From Cycas panzhihuaensis (lineage: Eukaryota; Cycadophyta): a DNA stretch of 64,000 bases. The notes below the pieces were generated by a model. The model worked only from the letters and a program-made list of their open reading frames with translations, was not told where the DNA came from and did not search any database. How positions within the stretch are numbered: position 1 is the first letter of the stretch; every line of letters starts with the position of its first letter. The stretch is from positions 166,415,741 to 166,479,740 of the forward strand of contig CM041465.1 of assembly GCA_023213395.1 (NCBI GenBank). Reading direction: 5' to 3'. A program made the translations under genes and the position numbers. Positions 9,990 through 21,725 of this stretch are shown piece after piece.

Positions 9990-12900
9990 TTAGGAAGATT
10001 CACCTCTTATACATTATCATTGATCCTTTTTATAATTTGACATGGTCCAACCTTTTTGTATTTGAACTTGTTGTAGGTCCCTTGGGGGAATCTATCTTTT
10101 CTTGAGTAAACCATTACTAAGTCACCTTCCTTAAATACCTTATATCTATGTGTCATGTTTGTTACTTCCTTATACTTTTTATTATTATCTTATAACCTTT
10201 TCCTTACCTCTTCATGAACCTTTTATATATGCTTTGTATAAGATTTTGTAGCATCACTTACCTTTCCCCAATAGGTAGGTGTATTAAATCAAACACATCC
10301 TTAGGGTTTCTACCATACACAACTTAAAAATATGACTTATTAACCTATTTATAAAACTATTATATATATATTCTATGTAGGCTAATGCCAATTCTTATTG
10401 TTTAGGCTTCTTCCTAATGATGCACCTTAGAAAGTTTCCCAAACTTCTATTTACCACTTTAGTTTGCTCATTAGTCTATGGATGATAAGTACTACTAAAC
10501 TAGAGTTTTTTTCATAGCTTCCTCCATAGAGTCTTCCAAAAATGGTTTAAAAACTTTATGTCCTGATCCAAAATGATAGTCTTTAGAATTTCATACAACT
10601 TTGCAACCTCTTTAAAGAATAAATTTACTATCATAACTATATCATTTATCTTTTTACATGCAATAAAATTAACCATTTTCTAAAATTGATCAATGACAAT
10701 AATAATTGAATCATTACCTCTTTATATATATGGTAATCCCATTATGAAGGTTATGCTTAAGTTTGTCCATGGTCCTTTAGGTGTTAGTAAGAGCATATAT
10801 AAGCCAGTATTTAATGCATATCTCTTAACCATCTAGTATATCTTATAATTTACCACAAATATTTCTATATCAGTCTTTATTTGAGGCTAAAAATACTTTT
10901 CTTCTACTAAAGCTATGGTTTTATTTCAACCAAAATGCCCTCCAAGACCTCTACTATGTAACTCTCATATGGTATTCTCTCTCATTGAGCCCACTGGAAT
11001 GTATAACTATCTATCCTTAAATAGGTAGCCATTTTGTATAAAGTAATCATCATATAAAGAATTATGTCCCTCAATTAGAGGATTCTTATAATGCTTAATA
11101 ATTATTCCAAAGTTAGGGTCTAAGTCATATAAATCCTTAATGGCTTCAAATCCTATTACCTAATTTTCCATGGCAGTTAATAATGCTACTCACCTACTCA
11201 AAGCATCAACAACACAATTTTATTGACCTAATTTATGCTTTAAAATAATTATTAAGCTTTGTAGATAGGATACCCACTTAGCATGCTTAACATTTAATTT
11301 CCTTTAGGTATTTATATACCTCAAGGCTTGGTGATTGGTGAACAAAGCAAATTCCCTAGGTATGAGATAATGCCTCTAATGCCTTAAAGCTTGGATAATT
11401 GTATAAAATTGTAAGTCATAGGTTGAATACCTTCTTCCCTCCTCATTAATCTTCTCACCATAAAATGTTATAGGTTTTTATTCTTAACTAAGCACTACTC
11501 TAATTATAATATATGAAGCATCACAATGGACCTCAAACACTTTTTTAAAGTTTGGTAGTACAAGCATAGGTGCCTTGGATACCATTTACTTTAAGATTTA
11601 GAAGTTATTACATGCTTCCCTAGTCTATGTCAACTCCTTACCCTTCATGTAGTCTATTAAAGGTACAATAAGTCTACTAAATTTTCTAATGAACTTTATA
11701 TAAAATTGAGCTAAACCTTGAAAACTTATTACCTCTATCATATCCTATGTGTTGGCCACTCAATAATTACCTTGATCTTCTTCTCATCCATTTGCAATCC
11801 CTCTTGAGAAATCATAAAGCCTAGAGATAATATGTTCCCTTGCATAGACTTGTACTTCTTCATATTTGTATACAACTTCTCTATCTTTAACACTTTAAGT
11901 AACATCAATAAATGCATTAAGTTCTCCTTCTTAGTCTTACTAAAAATAAGAATATCATCAAAATACAAAACTATAAACCTACTAATGAATGATTACAACA
12001 TAGTGTTCATCAATCTCATAAGCATGCTTGGGGTATTTAACATCCTAAATGACATAACTAGCCATTCATATAACTTATCCCCCATCTTAAAGGATGTATT
12101 CCACTTGTCCCCTTCATGAATGTAGATAAGATGATATCCACTCTTAAGGTTGATCTTTATAAACTAGGAAGCACCTTCTAATACATCTAGTATAGCATCC
12201 ATAAGATGCATGGGAAACTGACATTTAATTATTACCTTGTTGATCACTCTATAATCAATACACATTCACTATGAGCCATTTCTCATAGAGTCACTAATAT
12301 TAAAACTGCATAGGGACTGAAGCTTTATTTTACCATTCCCTTTTATACCAATTTGTTAACTTATTTATTTAACTCCTCATTCTCTATTGGGCTTAACCAA
12401 TAAGCTATCTAGTTTGGTAAATTTGTCCTTGGGATTAGGTTAATTTGGTGTTGAATATCCCTCATGGATGGTAAGCCATTAGGTAACACATCTGGCATAA
12501 CCTCATTATACTCCTCCAAGAACCTTGTTACATCATTTGATATCTCTATATTATTCTCCTTTATCTATCTTACCATTAAGGTATAATAAGTATCGACCTT
12601 TTACATATGTCTTATAAATTCTTTAGTAGTCAACATGCTTTCCACATACCCCTCTTCTTTAAGTGGTAATAACTTCACCTCTACACCATTCTTCTAGAAT
12701 GTGTAGGTATTATTTTTCTAATCATGAAAGGTATTCCTATTGTATTACCATGGTCTACCTAATAATAGATGGCATACATCCATCATGATTACATCACACC
12801 ATATCTTATTCTAATATGATTTTCTAATGCTAAATTTAACTAAGCATCTCCTATCAATAGTCACCTAATTTCCTTTGTTGAACTAAGAAATATAGTATGG

Positions 12901-12990
12901 ATATAGATATGCTTTACAACTTATAATAACTTTTCTACCATTTCATTGGAGACCATATTTTCACAACTACCACAATAAATTATAACTTTA
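9990..12990 (-). pseudogene. Gypsy pol relic of element D: protease, RT, RNase H, integrase
   Basis: On the minus strand, protease is seen at about 12,990-12,700 (GSCENMVSNEMVEKLL, then LLLGRPWQYN read near 12,760). RT follows at about 12,400-11,700 (INLKSGYHLIYIHEGD; YFDDILIFSKTKKEN at about 11,965-11,925). Integrase runs from about 10,990: ELHSRGLGGHFG, FIMGLP, ILDQDIKF, TYHP*TNEQTKVVNR. Its tail [20 protein letters not shown] lies near 10,120. The catalytic integrase Glu of the family appears as Lys (QTK), and the first Asp (before FIMGLP) is also lost. Stops and frameshifts are spread throughout. The element is clearly inactive. The GSC-type protease and the integrase tail place it apart from element C. 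Confidence 0.85.
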
Positions 12991-13189
12991 TATACCTTTC
13001 CTCTTAGAGTACATCTTATCAAAAAACATTAGTTTATAACCATGAATTATCTTTCATTTTTTCCTTTTCTTTATCCTGTGTGTTGTCATCTTAGTGTTAT
13101 CATGGCTCTTTAGAATATTAAGCTCTCAACTTCATCTATTATGACTCCTTTAATGTCATCTTCATTATAGGCTAAGTTTATCCTTGGAT

Positions 13190-14183
13190 ACTCTTCTTGC
13201 CTCCAAGATTATTCCTTATAGTGATAAGGGTATTCAAATGCATGTATCCTTCTTCCCTAGATTTGAAACAATCAAAAGGTCTCCTTTATTCTCTTTTACC
13301 ACTAAAACCTCTACCTCATTGGGCTCTTGGAAATCCTCTTCTTCTAATTGGCTCTAAGGTTCTCTCCCACTTTACATCTCACCTTACCTCTCTCCTTCTT
13401 ATCTTTCTATCTTATTGGATGATTCTCCCCTTCCATAGGGGTTTCCTCTTCTCATCATAAAGAGCATTTAAGTAGTATGTCTATTTTTCTTCTTTTTTAC
13501 TCTTAATGCTAATTAATATGTATCTTCTATGCTTTTAACTCTATGCATACTAAGTTGATCTTGAATCAAAAACTTTAAATTATTTATATACCTTGCAACA
13601 ACTTGTTCATCTATCTCTTTATGCTTCACATAAATAGAAAGTTTATATAACTCATTAGTATAGTCTTGTATTATCATTTCTTTCTACTTTAGGTTATAGG
13701 ACTTTTTGAAGAGGGTTTGAGAATAATCGATTGGTAGAAATTTCTCTTTCAACTTCTTAACCATTTTGGTCTATGTTTTAATCTTTTCTTTACCTTTATT
13801 TACTCTCTTCTTTTGTAGGTGATCCCACTAAATATTTGCATATCCCTTTAACTTCATGCATGCAAACTTTACCTTCTTTTCTCTGATCATACTATTCCAT
13901 TTAAAAAACTTCTCCATGGCATTTAGCTAATCTATTAGCTTCCATAGTTTTAAACTTCCTTAGTAGTCTAAGATGTCAATCTTGATTCCATTACTCTTAT
14001 CTTTAAGTACTTTTAAGAATTTTTCTTCCATTGTTTATTGTTCTTATGGATTAAAATCTTTTGGTATTATAACATTGTTACTTAATACCTCTTCTCTATT
14101 AGTGTTTCTTTATAACTTTGTCTTAATACTACAATAGTAAGTTGTTCTATTCTCCTCTATAGCTCTTGTAGGTTTTTGTTCAT
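13190..14183 (-). pseudogene. Gypsy gag relic of element D
   Basis: The first Met at 14,183 opens MNKNLQEL*RRIEQL, a likely coiled coil. The conserved gag core follows in one frame: MEEKFLKVLKDKSNGIKIDI (from 14,031), MEKFFKWNSMIREKKVKFA, KRVNKGKEKIKT, KEKFLPIDYSQTLFKK and VKHKEIDEQVVARYINNLKF. A zinc knuckle relic (CFKSREEGYMHLN, near 13,260) has lost two Cys/His positions. About seven stops, mostly TAG or TAA at Trp or Gln sites, break it. Gag would package element RNA. Confidence 0.8.
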
Positions 14184-14337
14184 TTCAACATAGTTTACTC
14201 TTCCTATTTTTCTTGATATTTTTAACTACTCTTCTCTTTACCCAAGTGCTTTAGGTCTTAAAGCTTCTCTTGTAAGCCTTTTGCAAGATTCCTAAACCCC
14301 AATGAGTACTTACTTGTCCTTTCAATAGGAATACTCT

Positions 14338-15204
14338 ACCACTTATGTAGACTTATACATTATTTCTTAGGCATTGAAGTATGGTAGGATGAAAAAGAAA
14401 TATTTATATCATAGAGGAAATACACATTAGATATTCTACATAAATTTAATATGCCCAGTTACAAGCCACTTATAACACCAATAGAAGTTGGGGTAAAATT
14501 GTTTAAGCTTAAGGAGTTTAAATTAGTTGATCATATACTTTATAGGCAATTGAATATGAATCTTATCTACTTGACTTTGACTTGACTAGATATTATATAT
14601 GTAGTTAGTATAGTTTCTAAGTTTATGAATAAGCCTAAAGCATTGATAAGTAACTAAAAGGATTCTTAGGTATCTAAGAAGAACTTTTAGGTATGGTCTA
14701 CATTATAAGATATAAGGGGATTACAAGTTAATTGGTTATATAAACATAGATTAGGCAAGTTCTATAAATAATAAAAAGTCTACTTTATGTTATGTATTTA
14801 GTTTAGATTTAAGAATATAAGCATGGAATTTAAGGAAACAAGTAATGAAATCCCTATCTATTATAGAAGTAGACTATAAAGTAGCAGTAATATGATCTTG
14901 TGAGATAGTTTGGCTTAGAAGATTACTTTAGGATTTATAGGATAAATAGATTGGTCCCACACAACTATTTTATGATAACTAAAGTATAATCTATATAACA
15001 AGGAATCTAATGTTTTATAATACGATAAAGCATATAATAACACATTATTACTTCATTAGAGACCTAGTATAGTAAGGTAAAATAGAGTTGATCAATTAAA
15101 ACATATAGGATTAGGTGGAAGACTTCTTTGTAAAGGCACTTAGTAAAATAAAATTCATTAAATTTAGAACTAAGCTTGGAGTCTCCCCAAATAGGCATTA
15201 TGGA
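14338..15204 (+). pseudogene. Copia RT C-terminus and RNase H relic (element B)
   Basis: The frame restarts in late RT with LIHYFLGIEVW, then KYTLDILHKFNMPSYKPLIT and LVDHILYRQLNMNLIYLTLT, all standard copia motifs. RNase H traces follow with many stops, and the protein end is near NRHYG at 15,195. Integrase and most of RT are absent, deleted together with the 5' end of element D. It is followed by a weak polypurine run and the 3' LTR of B. Confidence 0.8.
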
Positions 15205-15210
15205 GAGAAA

Positions 15211-15443
15211 TATTGGGATAATGCCTATATTAGGACTATATCTCATATCTTGGAGGTAGCTTTGTCTCTCTATGGGATTTGTTAATGCTAAGTGGTGGTG
15301 GACTTTAAGAGGTGTGTCAAACACTCTGAGTCTTATCTATTTATCCATAGGCCCTGAAGACCTTGGTGTTCATCAACACTACCACCTTACTAATTATTTA
15401 TTTATTATTTGTTTATGTATTTGTATTAGCTCTTTAACTTTCA
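15211..15443 (+). repeat. 3' LTR of copia element B
   Basis: 233 bp, starting TATTGGGATAATG after the purine run TATGGAGAGAAA, ending AACTTTCA. It pairs with 5,527-5,761 and is followed by CTTAA (15,444-15,448). Confidence 0.85.
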
Positions 15444-15448
15444 CTTAA

Positions 15449-15644
15449 GAAGTTTGAGATGTTTTTCACAAGTATAGAAGTTTTAAAGGACCTTATTACA
15501 TTAAAGGTAGATCAACTAAGTGGCATTTTACTTATGATTAAGGAGAAAAAGAATGGAGGAGAGTCCTTAGAGCATGTCTTTATCACTAAGATAAGGATTA
15601 GGCCACAAAATAATTATGAAGATCAAAGTTTAAGAATAAGAGTC
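15449..15644 (+). pseudogene. Copia gag, middle part (copy A)
   Basis: The frame FFTSIEVLKDLITLKVDQLS, then GGESLEHVFITKIRI, matches element B gag near 8,465-8,600 (ASIEVSKDLITLKVDQLDAT, then NESLKYAFTSKVKI). It is the continuation of the gag piece that stopped at 5,521. It is cut at 15,644 by element C with target duplication GAGTC. Only a few residues can be followed beyond 22,067. Confidence 0.8.
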
Positions 15645-15985
15645 TATAACATAACCTCACCTTTCCTTAGTAAGAGGAAACCACCAACAAGTAAGGATTA
15701 AGGGGTTTAGTAAGTTATGTGTATGGACTGCTAAGTCGTCCAATAAGATGTAAGGCCACTAGGGCCACCAATAGAATCATTAAGGATGAAGACCCTTACT
15801 TGTGTATTTAAAAGGTTAAACCACTCGTAATGTTATTGAGGATGATATCTTGAAAGGAGAAAGTACTTCAGTACTCATTTTGGTGATTCATTTTCTGTGA
15901 TCTACTTATGTATTTATGTTATTTGGCTTTATTTTCTACTAATTATCACTTCTACGAGCTCTGATTTCTGAGAAGGAATGATCCA
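15645..15985 (+). repeat. 5' LTR of gypsy element C
   Basis: It starts TATAACATAACC (expected TG changed to TA) and ends GAATGATCCA. It aligns without gaps to 21,726-22,066. Confidence 0.95.
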
Positions 15986-15987
15986 AG

Positions 15988-15999
15988 TGGTATCAGAGC
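15988..15999 (+). other. Primer binding site of element C
   Basis: TGGTATCAGAGC, an exact match to the complement of the 3' end of initiator tRNA-Met, two bases after the 5' LTR. Confidence 0.95.
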
Positions 16000-17254
16000 T
16001 GTGTTTGCGATCATGGGAAGCTGCCCAAAATAACAAAAAAAAAATTCCTGTATGATTGAGTACTCTATCTACCTAGGCAGAGATTGAGGAAAGACCTTCA
16101 CTCAGTACTCTCTCCAAGAAGATTGAGGAACGGTAGCAGGATAGATTAGAGATCATGAAGCGAAGGGGAATTTTGACCTTTAGGTACCACAAGCAATTTA
16201 TTTCTTCTACATCTAATTCAATTTTTAAGCTCTCTTTTTCTGCATTGGGTTATATTCTAAGGGTAGATAACACCACTGGGTGGCTACCCTTTGTGTCCTC
16301 TCCCACCTCTCCTTTCTGGGTAGATAACACTATTGGGCGACTACCCAAGTAGTTAGGTAGAGACCCTATACTGGGGATCTTTAAAGATCACACAGATCTG
16401 TCATTCTAGCTAAGCGCATCGTGGCTTTGTTGGCCCTTACGTGAAGGACTAGAGATAACACTCCTGAACCAAGCCCTAGACATAACCTGGCTACGAAAGT
16501 GTGCCTCCACGTACCTCCAGGTATATAGGAGGACCCCCTTTAGGATTCCAAATCCCTCCCTAGTGCAGGTAACCTATCGGCCACTAAAGTCTTGCAGTAC
16601 AGTGGTTAGCAGTTAACGCCACGAAGTTACATGCCCTGAACTTCTGCATTAGAAGTTTATTAGCATGCCTATAAGACCAAGCACACCTCATTCTGTAGTG
16701 GGTAGGACACATCTGATCATTCGCTACTTCCCCTGCCCTAGTCTTAATCACAAGCCACTGAATGCCTGAATTCAAAACTTGTCAGAGTAGTTAAGCCTCT
16801 GAAAAAGGAAAAAAATAAAAAAAATAAAAAAGAGAGAGCAAAGAAGGAAAATATATATATATTTAAAAAAAAAAAAAAAAAACCCTTATAACTCATATAC
16901 CTCAATTCAATCAGCATCTCGTAAGGGTCGTTTTGCACTAGGTTAGTCTATACCCCAATTTTCACTCTTTTTGTACCTGGGCCACTGGTGGATCCTACCA
17001 CTCCAAATTCACCTTAAAACTCATACATCCCATTTCCATAAGTTTTTTGTGCTCTTTCTAGTGGACTAAATATCTTGCTTACGTAATTTTGGGGTCAACA
17101 GGTTATAGACACCCCACATTCCCCTATTTTGCTACTTCTTTCCCATATAGCAACTCCCTATTTTTCTATCCTATTCTTTCTTGAATCTGTCCCACTTCAT
17201 TCTTTCCCTTCTTTCTACTTACTCCCACATCTTTAATCCCTTTCTTCAACTCCA
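16000..17254 (+). other. Untranslated leader of element C
   Basis: About 1.25 kb with no credible frame. It holds two 29-bp units with self-complementary ends, GGGTAGATAACACCACTGGG... at 16,261-16,289 and a near copy at 16,318-16,346, each GGGTAG...CTACCC. An A-rich run (16,865-16,881) follows. Packaging signals usually sit in such leaders, but none is demonstrable here. Confidence 0.7.
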
Positions 17255-18240
17255 ATGGCAAAAAATCAAACAGAAAAAAAATTTGAGTTGACCAATGATT
17301 TATCTAACTCAGTAGCATGCATGCCCAAATCTGACCTGGATGATACCAAGAAATAGATTATCACACTGCTTCAATAGTGGGTGTTACCCCAACCCCAAAG
17401 CACAGGAGCTTCTACCTCAATGGGCAACCAACCTCCCCCTTCTCCAGGAAGCAATGCACATACAGGAGGTTCTCCACCAAGACAGATATTTTTCCACCAT
17501 AAGATCAACATTCCTACCTTTGATCCAGATGTAAATAGAGAGTGCACTCGAAGCTGGATTAATAAGTTAGAATCCTACTTCACTCTCCACCTGATGTCAG
17601 AAGAGGACCAACTCTTATATGCTTCCATTCATTTAGATGGTCGAGCCTGCCATTGGTTTAACTAGTGGAAGTAAGAATATTCCTCTCACCAAACTTGGTC
17701 CCACTTCACTAGTTGTTTCTTTAAGCAATATGAAGATACATGGAGTCAATCTTTTTTCATACAACTCATCTGGCTTAAGCAGACATCAACTGTAGAAACT
17801 TATACGAATGAATTTCAAGATTTATATAACCACATGCCACAAAGCCAAAACTTGGATAAACAAATAGTGGTTGATAAAGACAATGGCAATTTACTCCCTT
17901 AAGGAAGCTTTCAAGTGGGCCTGTGCAGTAGAAGCTAAGTTTACAGTAGACAAACCCTCAGCCATTTGACGAGATAACTCTTGGTTCTCACGCACTTGAT
18001 AAGTAGATCTCCAGCAACCTCAACCTCGATTTGACCATGCCTCTCATCCTCAAGTTGACTTCACACATCCTCAACCATGATAAGATAATTCTTGACCATC
18101 TACTAATCGCCAAAATGAGGATACATCCACCAAAAGAGTCCAAATTTCTCAAGCTGAAGCACAACGTCGACTTAAGGCTGGCCTTTGTATGTAGTGTGCA
18201 GAAAAGTAGACATCTGGGTATGGTCGTTTTTGTAAAGTGC
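17255..18240 (+). pseudogene. Gypsy gag of element C
   Basis: The ATG at 17,255 (MAKNQTEKKFELTND) is the first Met after the leader. A Pro/Gly/Ser-rich linker is followed by the retrotransposon gag domain: INIPTFDPD, WINKLESYFTLHLMSEEDQL, LHLDGRACHWFN-like and FKQYEDTW (about 17,505-17,750). After about 17,880 the frame shifts and residues near WACAVEAKF mark the end of the domain. A zinc knuckle relic (LCM*CAEK*TSGYGRFCK, near 18,185) lacks proper spacing. Stops occur at Gln, Trp and other sites. Confidence 0.85.
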
Positions 18241-18866
18241 GATGTATGGTTTTCGCAATTGACCCATCTTTCTCCCCTAACGATCCCTCTGATTCTGACT
18301 CTGACCAGAAGGCTGATGATGAAACCCATGATGATCCTACACCAGACCCCCAACCTGAAGTATCTATATCTACTGTGACCACCTCCTCCTGCCCCAAACC
18401 ACTAAGAGTTAGAGGCATTCTCCACAAGACTCCAATATCTATCTTGATCGACGGTGGCACATCACTTAACTTCATTGATATTTTGATTGCTAGACAACTT
18501 AACCTATATATTGTCCTAAAAACTGGCTTCACATGTTCTCTACCAGGGTACCAGAAACTCCATTATGTAGGTGTTATTAAAAACCTCCAAGTCTAAATTA
18601 GCTCATACCTTTTGGTGTCAGACTTCTATGCCTTGTCAATAAGAGGATCTGATGCCATCTTAGGGATTCAATGGTTGCAAACACTAGGGACCTATAGCAC
18701 GAACAACTCACCTACAAATCCATTCATTGCCTTCAAAGACCACATGGGGCGAAACCATAAAATTTATGAAATACAATCCCCCCCTAACCAAGTGGTCTCT
18801 CCTGGACGTATGAAACACCATCTTCAATCTCACCTAGGGTATATAGTCTGCCTTAATAATATTCAA
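18237..18866 (+). pseudogene. Gypsy aspartic protease region of element C
   Basis: The protease cleaves the element polyprotein. The frame reads an acidic linker, then ILIDGGTSLNFIDILIARQL at about 18,443-18,505. The catalytic triplet that is normally Asp-Ser/Thr-Gly reads Asp-Gly-Gly here. The flap and C-terminal part, SDFYALSIRGSDAILGIQWL (near 18,620-18,680), are well kept. One stop lies at 18,594. Near 18,866 a single-base shift moves the polyprotein to the RT frame. Confidence 0.85.
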
Positions 18867-18867
18867 A

Positions 18868-21690
18868 TTGAACCATAAATTCATCCCTACATCCAGGGAT
18901 GTCATTACCCAATATGAACAAGTATTCATCCCTCTGCCTGTCAACACCCCTCCTGACTACAGTTTCTTTCATACAATTGACCTCCAATCTAACCATGACC
19001 CCATTAACCTTCGACCTTACCGTAACTCATACTTCCAAAAGAATGAAATCGAGAAACTCACAAATGAACTCCTCGACATGGGCATAATCCAACCTAGTAA
19101 AAGCCCTTATGCAGCCCCAATTGCCTTAGTTTGAAAGAAGGATGGCTCCTTTCACCTCTGTGTTGATTATAGGGAATTAAATAAGATTACCATTAAAAAT
19201 AAGTTTCCCACCCCTCGCATAGATGACATGCTAGATGAAATCCATGGCGCAACCATCTTTTCGAAGTCAGACCTCTAATCTGGTTACTACCAAATCTTAA
19301 TTGCCCCACAAGATTGTCATAAAATAATATTTCGCACACATCATGGCCATTTTGAGTTTGGAGCAATGCCCTTTGGCCTTTGCAATGCCCCGACAACCTT
19401 CCAAGCTCTCATGAATAGAATCTTTGGGCCCTACCTTTGAAAGTTTGTGATAGTTTTCTTTGATGACATTCTTATTTATAGTGCCTACCTAGATCTCCAT
19501 ATCCAACACTTAGAAATTGTTCTTCAAATATTGCAGAACCACCAACTCTATGCAAAACTATCTAAGTGTGAGTTAGGACAATCAGAACTCAAATATTTGG
19601 GTCATATCATATCATCAGAAGGGGTACGTGCAGACCCTGACAAAATATCGGTCATCACAACGTGGCCAACACCTACCACTCTTACCTAACTACAAGCATT
19701 TCTTGGGCTCACAGGGTCTTATTGACGCTTTGTGCATAACTATGCTGCTCTTGCCACCCCATTAATTAACCTCCTTAAAGAGGCTTTTCAATGGTCTCCT
19801 AAAGCAGAGGCTACCTTTTCCCATCTCAAGGTTGTAATGACCTCCACTCCGGTCCTCATCACTCTTGATTTTAACCAACCCTTCCAACTTGAATGCGATC
19901 CTTCAGGGTTTGTTTTAGGCACAGTCCTAATGCAAGACTCTCATCCCACTATATTTGAAAGCTGAAAATTAAAAGATCACGAGCTTCATCTCTCTACATA
20001 TTAGAAAGAAATGAAGGCTATTCTCCATGCTATTGATAAATGGCAGCAATATCTCTTAGGCTCTAAGTTCACTATTCTTATGAATCATCGTAGCCTCCAT
20101 AATTTATTGACTCATCCAGTCTTGTCTGAAGAACAAGCTAAGTGGGTTCATCGATTACAAGTCTTTGACTTCTCAATAGCATATAAAAAAGGTAAATACA
20201 ATACAGTGGCAGATGCTCTTTCATGTCTCCATCCTAACGACAATGTTCCTAACCCAAGCCTCCATGCCATCAACAACCCCCAACCCCTTTGGCTTGATGA
20301 ACTATGTGTTGAAAATCAAGCCTAGCCATACTATCCTAATTGGAAGGAAAAAGTTCTCACCTATAAAGTTTGGTCAACCTTCAATAATCACCTCCTCTAC
20401 CATAATCGTATCTTTGTCCATCCCTCCTCCTCATTCATCCCTAAAATCCTAATGGAATACCACTCGTCCCCCCTTGGCGACCACTCTGGCTTTGATAAGA
20501 CTTATCAACGAATTCGTACAAATTTCTTTTGGCCCCATATGAAGACCACCATATTCACCTTCGTATCAGAATGTGACACCTGTTAACGAAATAAAGTAGA
20601 GACCCAACCTCTCCCTAGCCTTCTCCAACCATTAAATATTCTGCAAGGTAAGTGGCAAGATATTGCCATGGACTTCATAACGAGCCTACCCCCATATGTC
20701 GGGTTTGACTCCATTTGGGTAATCATTGATCAATTAACCAAGTACTCACACTTTCTCCCAGTGCACACCTCATATTCATCCTCCTGTCTCATTGACTTAT
20801 ATATCCAATTCATATTTCACCTCCATGGTTTTCCATCATCTATCGTTTGTGACTGAGACCCTAAGTTTACTAGCTCCTTTTGGTAAGAACTCTTTAAGGC
20901 TATTGGAACCTCATTTAACATGAGCTCTGCCTACCACCCACAAACAGATGGGCAATCTAAGGTTCTAAACAAAACTTTAGAAACTTATCTACGTTGCTTT
21001 GCTTCAAAATACCAAGCTAAGCGGACCTCATGGCTTGCCCTAGCCGAGTATTGGTATAGCTCCTCCCATCATTCTGCCATTGGTATGTCCCCCTTTTTGG
21101 CTCTTTATGGCTACCACCCACCTTCTTACCATACCCTAGCCACAAATTTTAGAACAGCTTCTATGCAACAAAAGCTTCAAGAAATGGATCAAATCTTGCA
21201 TGCCCTTCGACAAAATCTAGCTAGTGCTCAAAATCGAATGAAGCAACTGGCAGACCACCACCGATTCGATCGATCCTTTGATATTGGAGATCTAGTATAC
21301 CTCCACCTCCAACCTTATAAGCAACAATCACTCAAGTCCCATTAAGGGCATAAACTAAGCCCCTGCTACTATGGCCCTTATACGATCCTGCATAAATTTG
21401 GTGAAGTTGCTTATGCCCTTGAACTCCCCCCAAACACTAATATTCATAATGTCTTCCACGTATCCTGCCTAAAAAAATACCTTAGAGCTAAAGTTACACC
21501 CTACACAACCCTTCCCATTCTCTCTAAAAAACAAACTCTTATAGTTCCTCCTCATAAAATCCTTGCCAGTCACCAACGTTGCCTTCAGAATTGCACTATT
21601 TCTGAATACTTAGTACAGTGGGTCAGCTACGATGCTGATCAAGCTACTTGGGAGTTGGAAGATTTCATCCAGAAACATCCTCATCTCTAA
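18868..21690 (+). pseudogene. Gypsy RT, RNase H, integrase and chromodomain of element C
   Basis: One unshifted frame carries all four domains. [52 protein letters not shown] at about 19,449-19,480. RNase H: PFQLECDPSGFVLGTVLMQ, then KGKYNTVADALS (19,885-20,220). Integrase: zinc finger H-H-C-C (EYHSSPLGDHSG to ECDTC), MDFITSLPPY (20,668), SSAYHPQTDGQSKVLNK (20,923). The catalytic Glu of integrase reads Lys here. A GPY/F module (GPYTILHKFGEVAYALELPP, 21,378) and a chromodomain (EYLVQWVSYDADQATWELED, 21,606-21,665) follow. Stops at Trp, Gln and Arg sites make it inactive unless read through. Confidence 0.92.
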
Positions 21691-21712
21691 CGTTGTGGGG
21701 ACTCAGTGTCTC

Positions 21713-21723
21713 AGAGGGGGGGA
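21713..21723 (+). other. Polypurine tract of element C
   Basis: AGAGGGGGGGA ends two bases before the 3' LTR and primes plus-strand synthesis. Confidence 0.9.
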
Positions 21724-21725
21724 CC

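Larger units (their letters stand above)
9072..14335 (-). mobile_element. Ty3/gypsy element D, minus strand, one LTR missing
   Basis: Read on the minus strand, the order is gag (14,183 to about 13,190), protease, RT, RNase H, integrase (to about 9,990), polypurine tract (9,668-9,660) and 3' LTR (9,659-9,072). This is a normal gypsy order. No 5' LTR or primer site is seen before gag; copia element B resumes about 150 bp upstream of the gag start. D therefore lost its 5' end together with the copia segment that should follow. The right edge is approximate. Confidence 0.8.
5527..15443 (+). mobile_element. Copia element B, nested in copia copy A
   Basis: The element is bounded by LTRs at 5527-5761 and 15,211-15,443, which share a leading TATTRGGATA and a trailing ACTTCA/CTTTCA. 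The five bases CTTAA occur immediately outside both ends. Inside, in order: primer site, long leader, gag, start of protease, then a gypsy insertion (D), then RT C-terminus and RNase H. The stretch from mid-protease to late RT is missing. Its gag and leader resemble those of the element it landed in, so it is a family member inserted into a relative. Confidence 0.85.

Noticed and set aside
16590-16780. Possible tRNA-derived SINE in the C leader (GTGGTTAGCAGTTAACGCC and GAATTCAAAAC)
   Set aside because: The box A and box B resemblance is weak, the spacing of about 160 bp is too large, and no cloverleaf can be drawn.
17988-18532. Open frames of 121 and 127 residues on the minus strand
   Set aside because: They lie antisense to the gag-protease frame of element C, which has clear family motifs. 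They carry no motif of their own.
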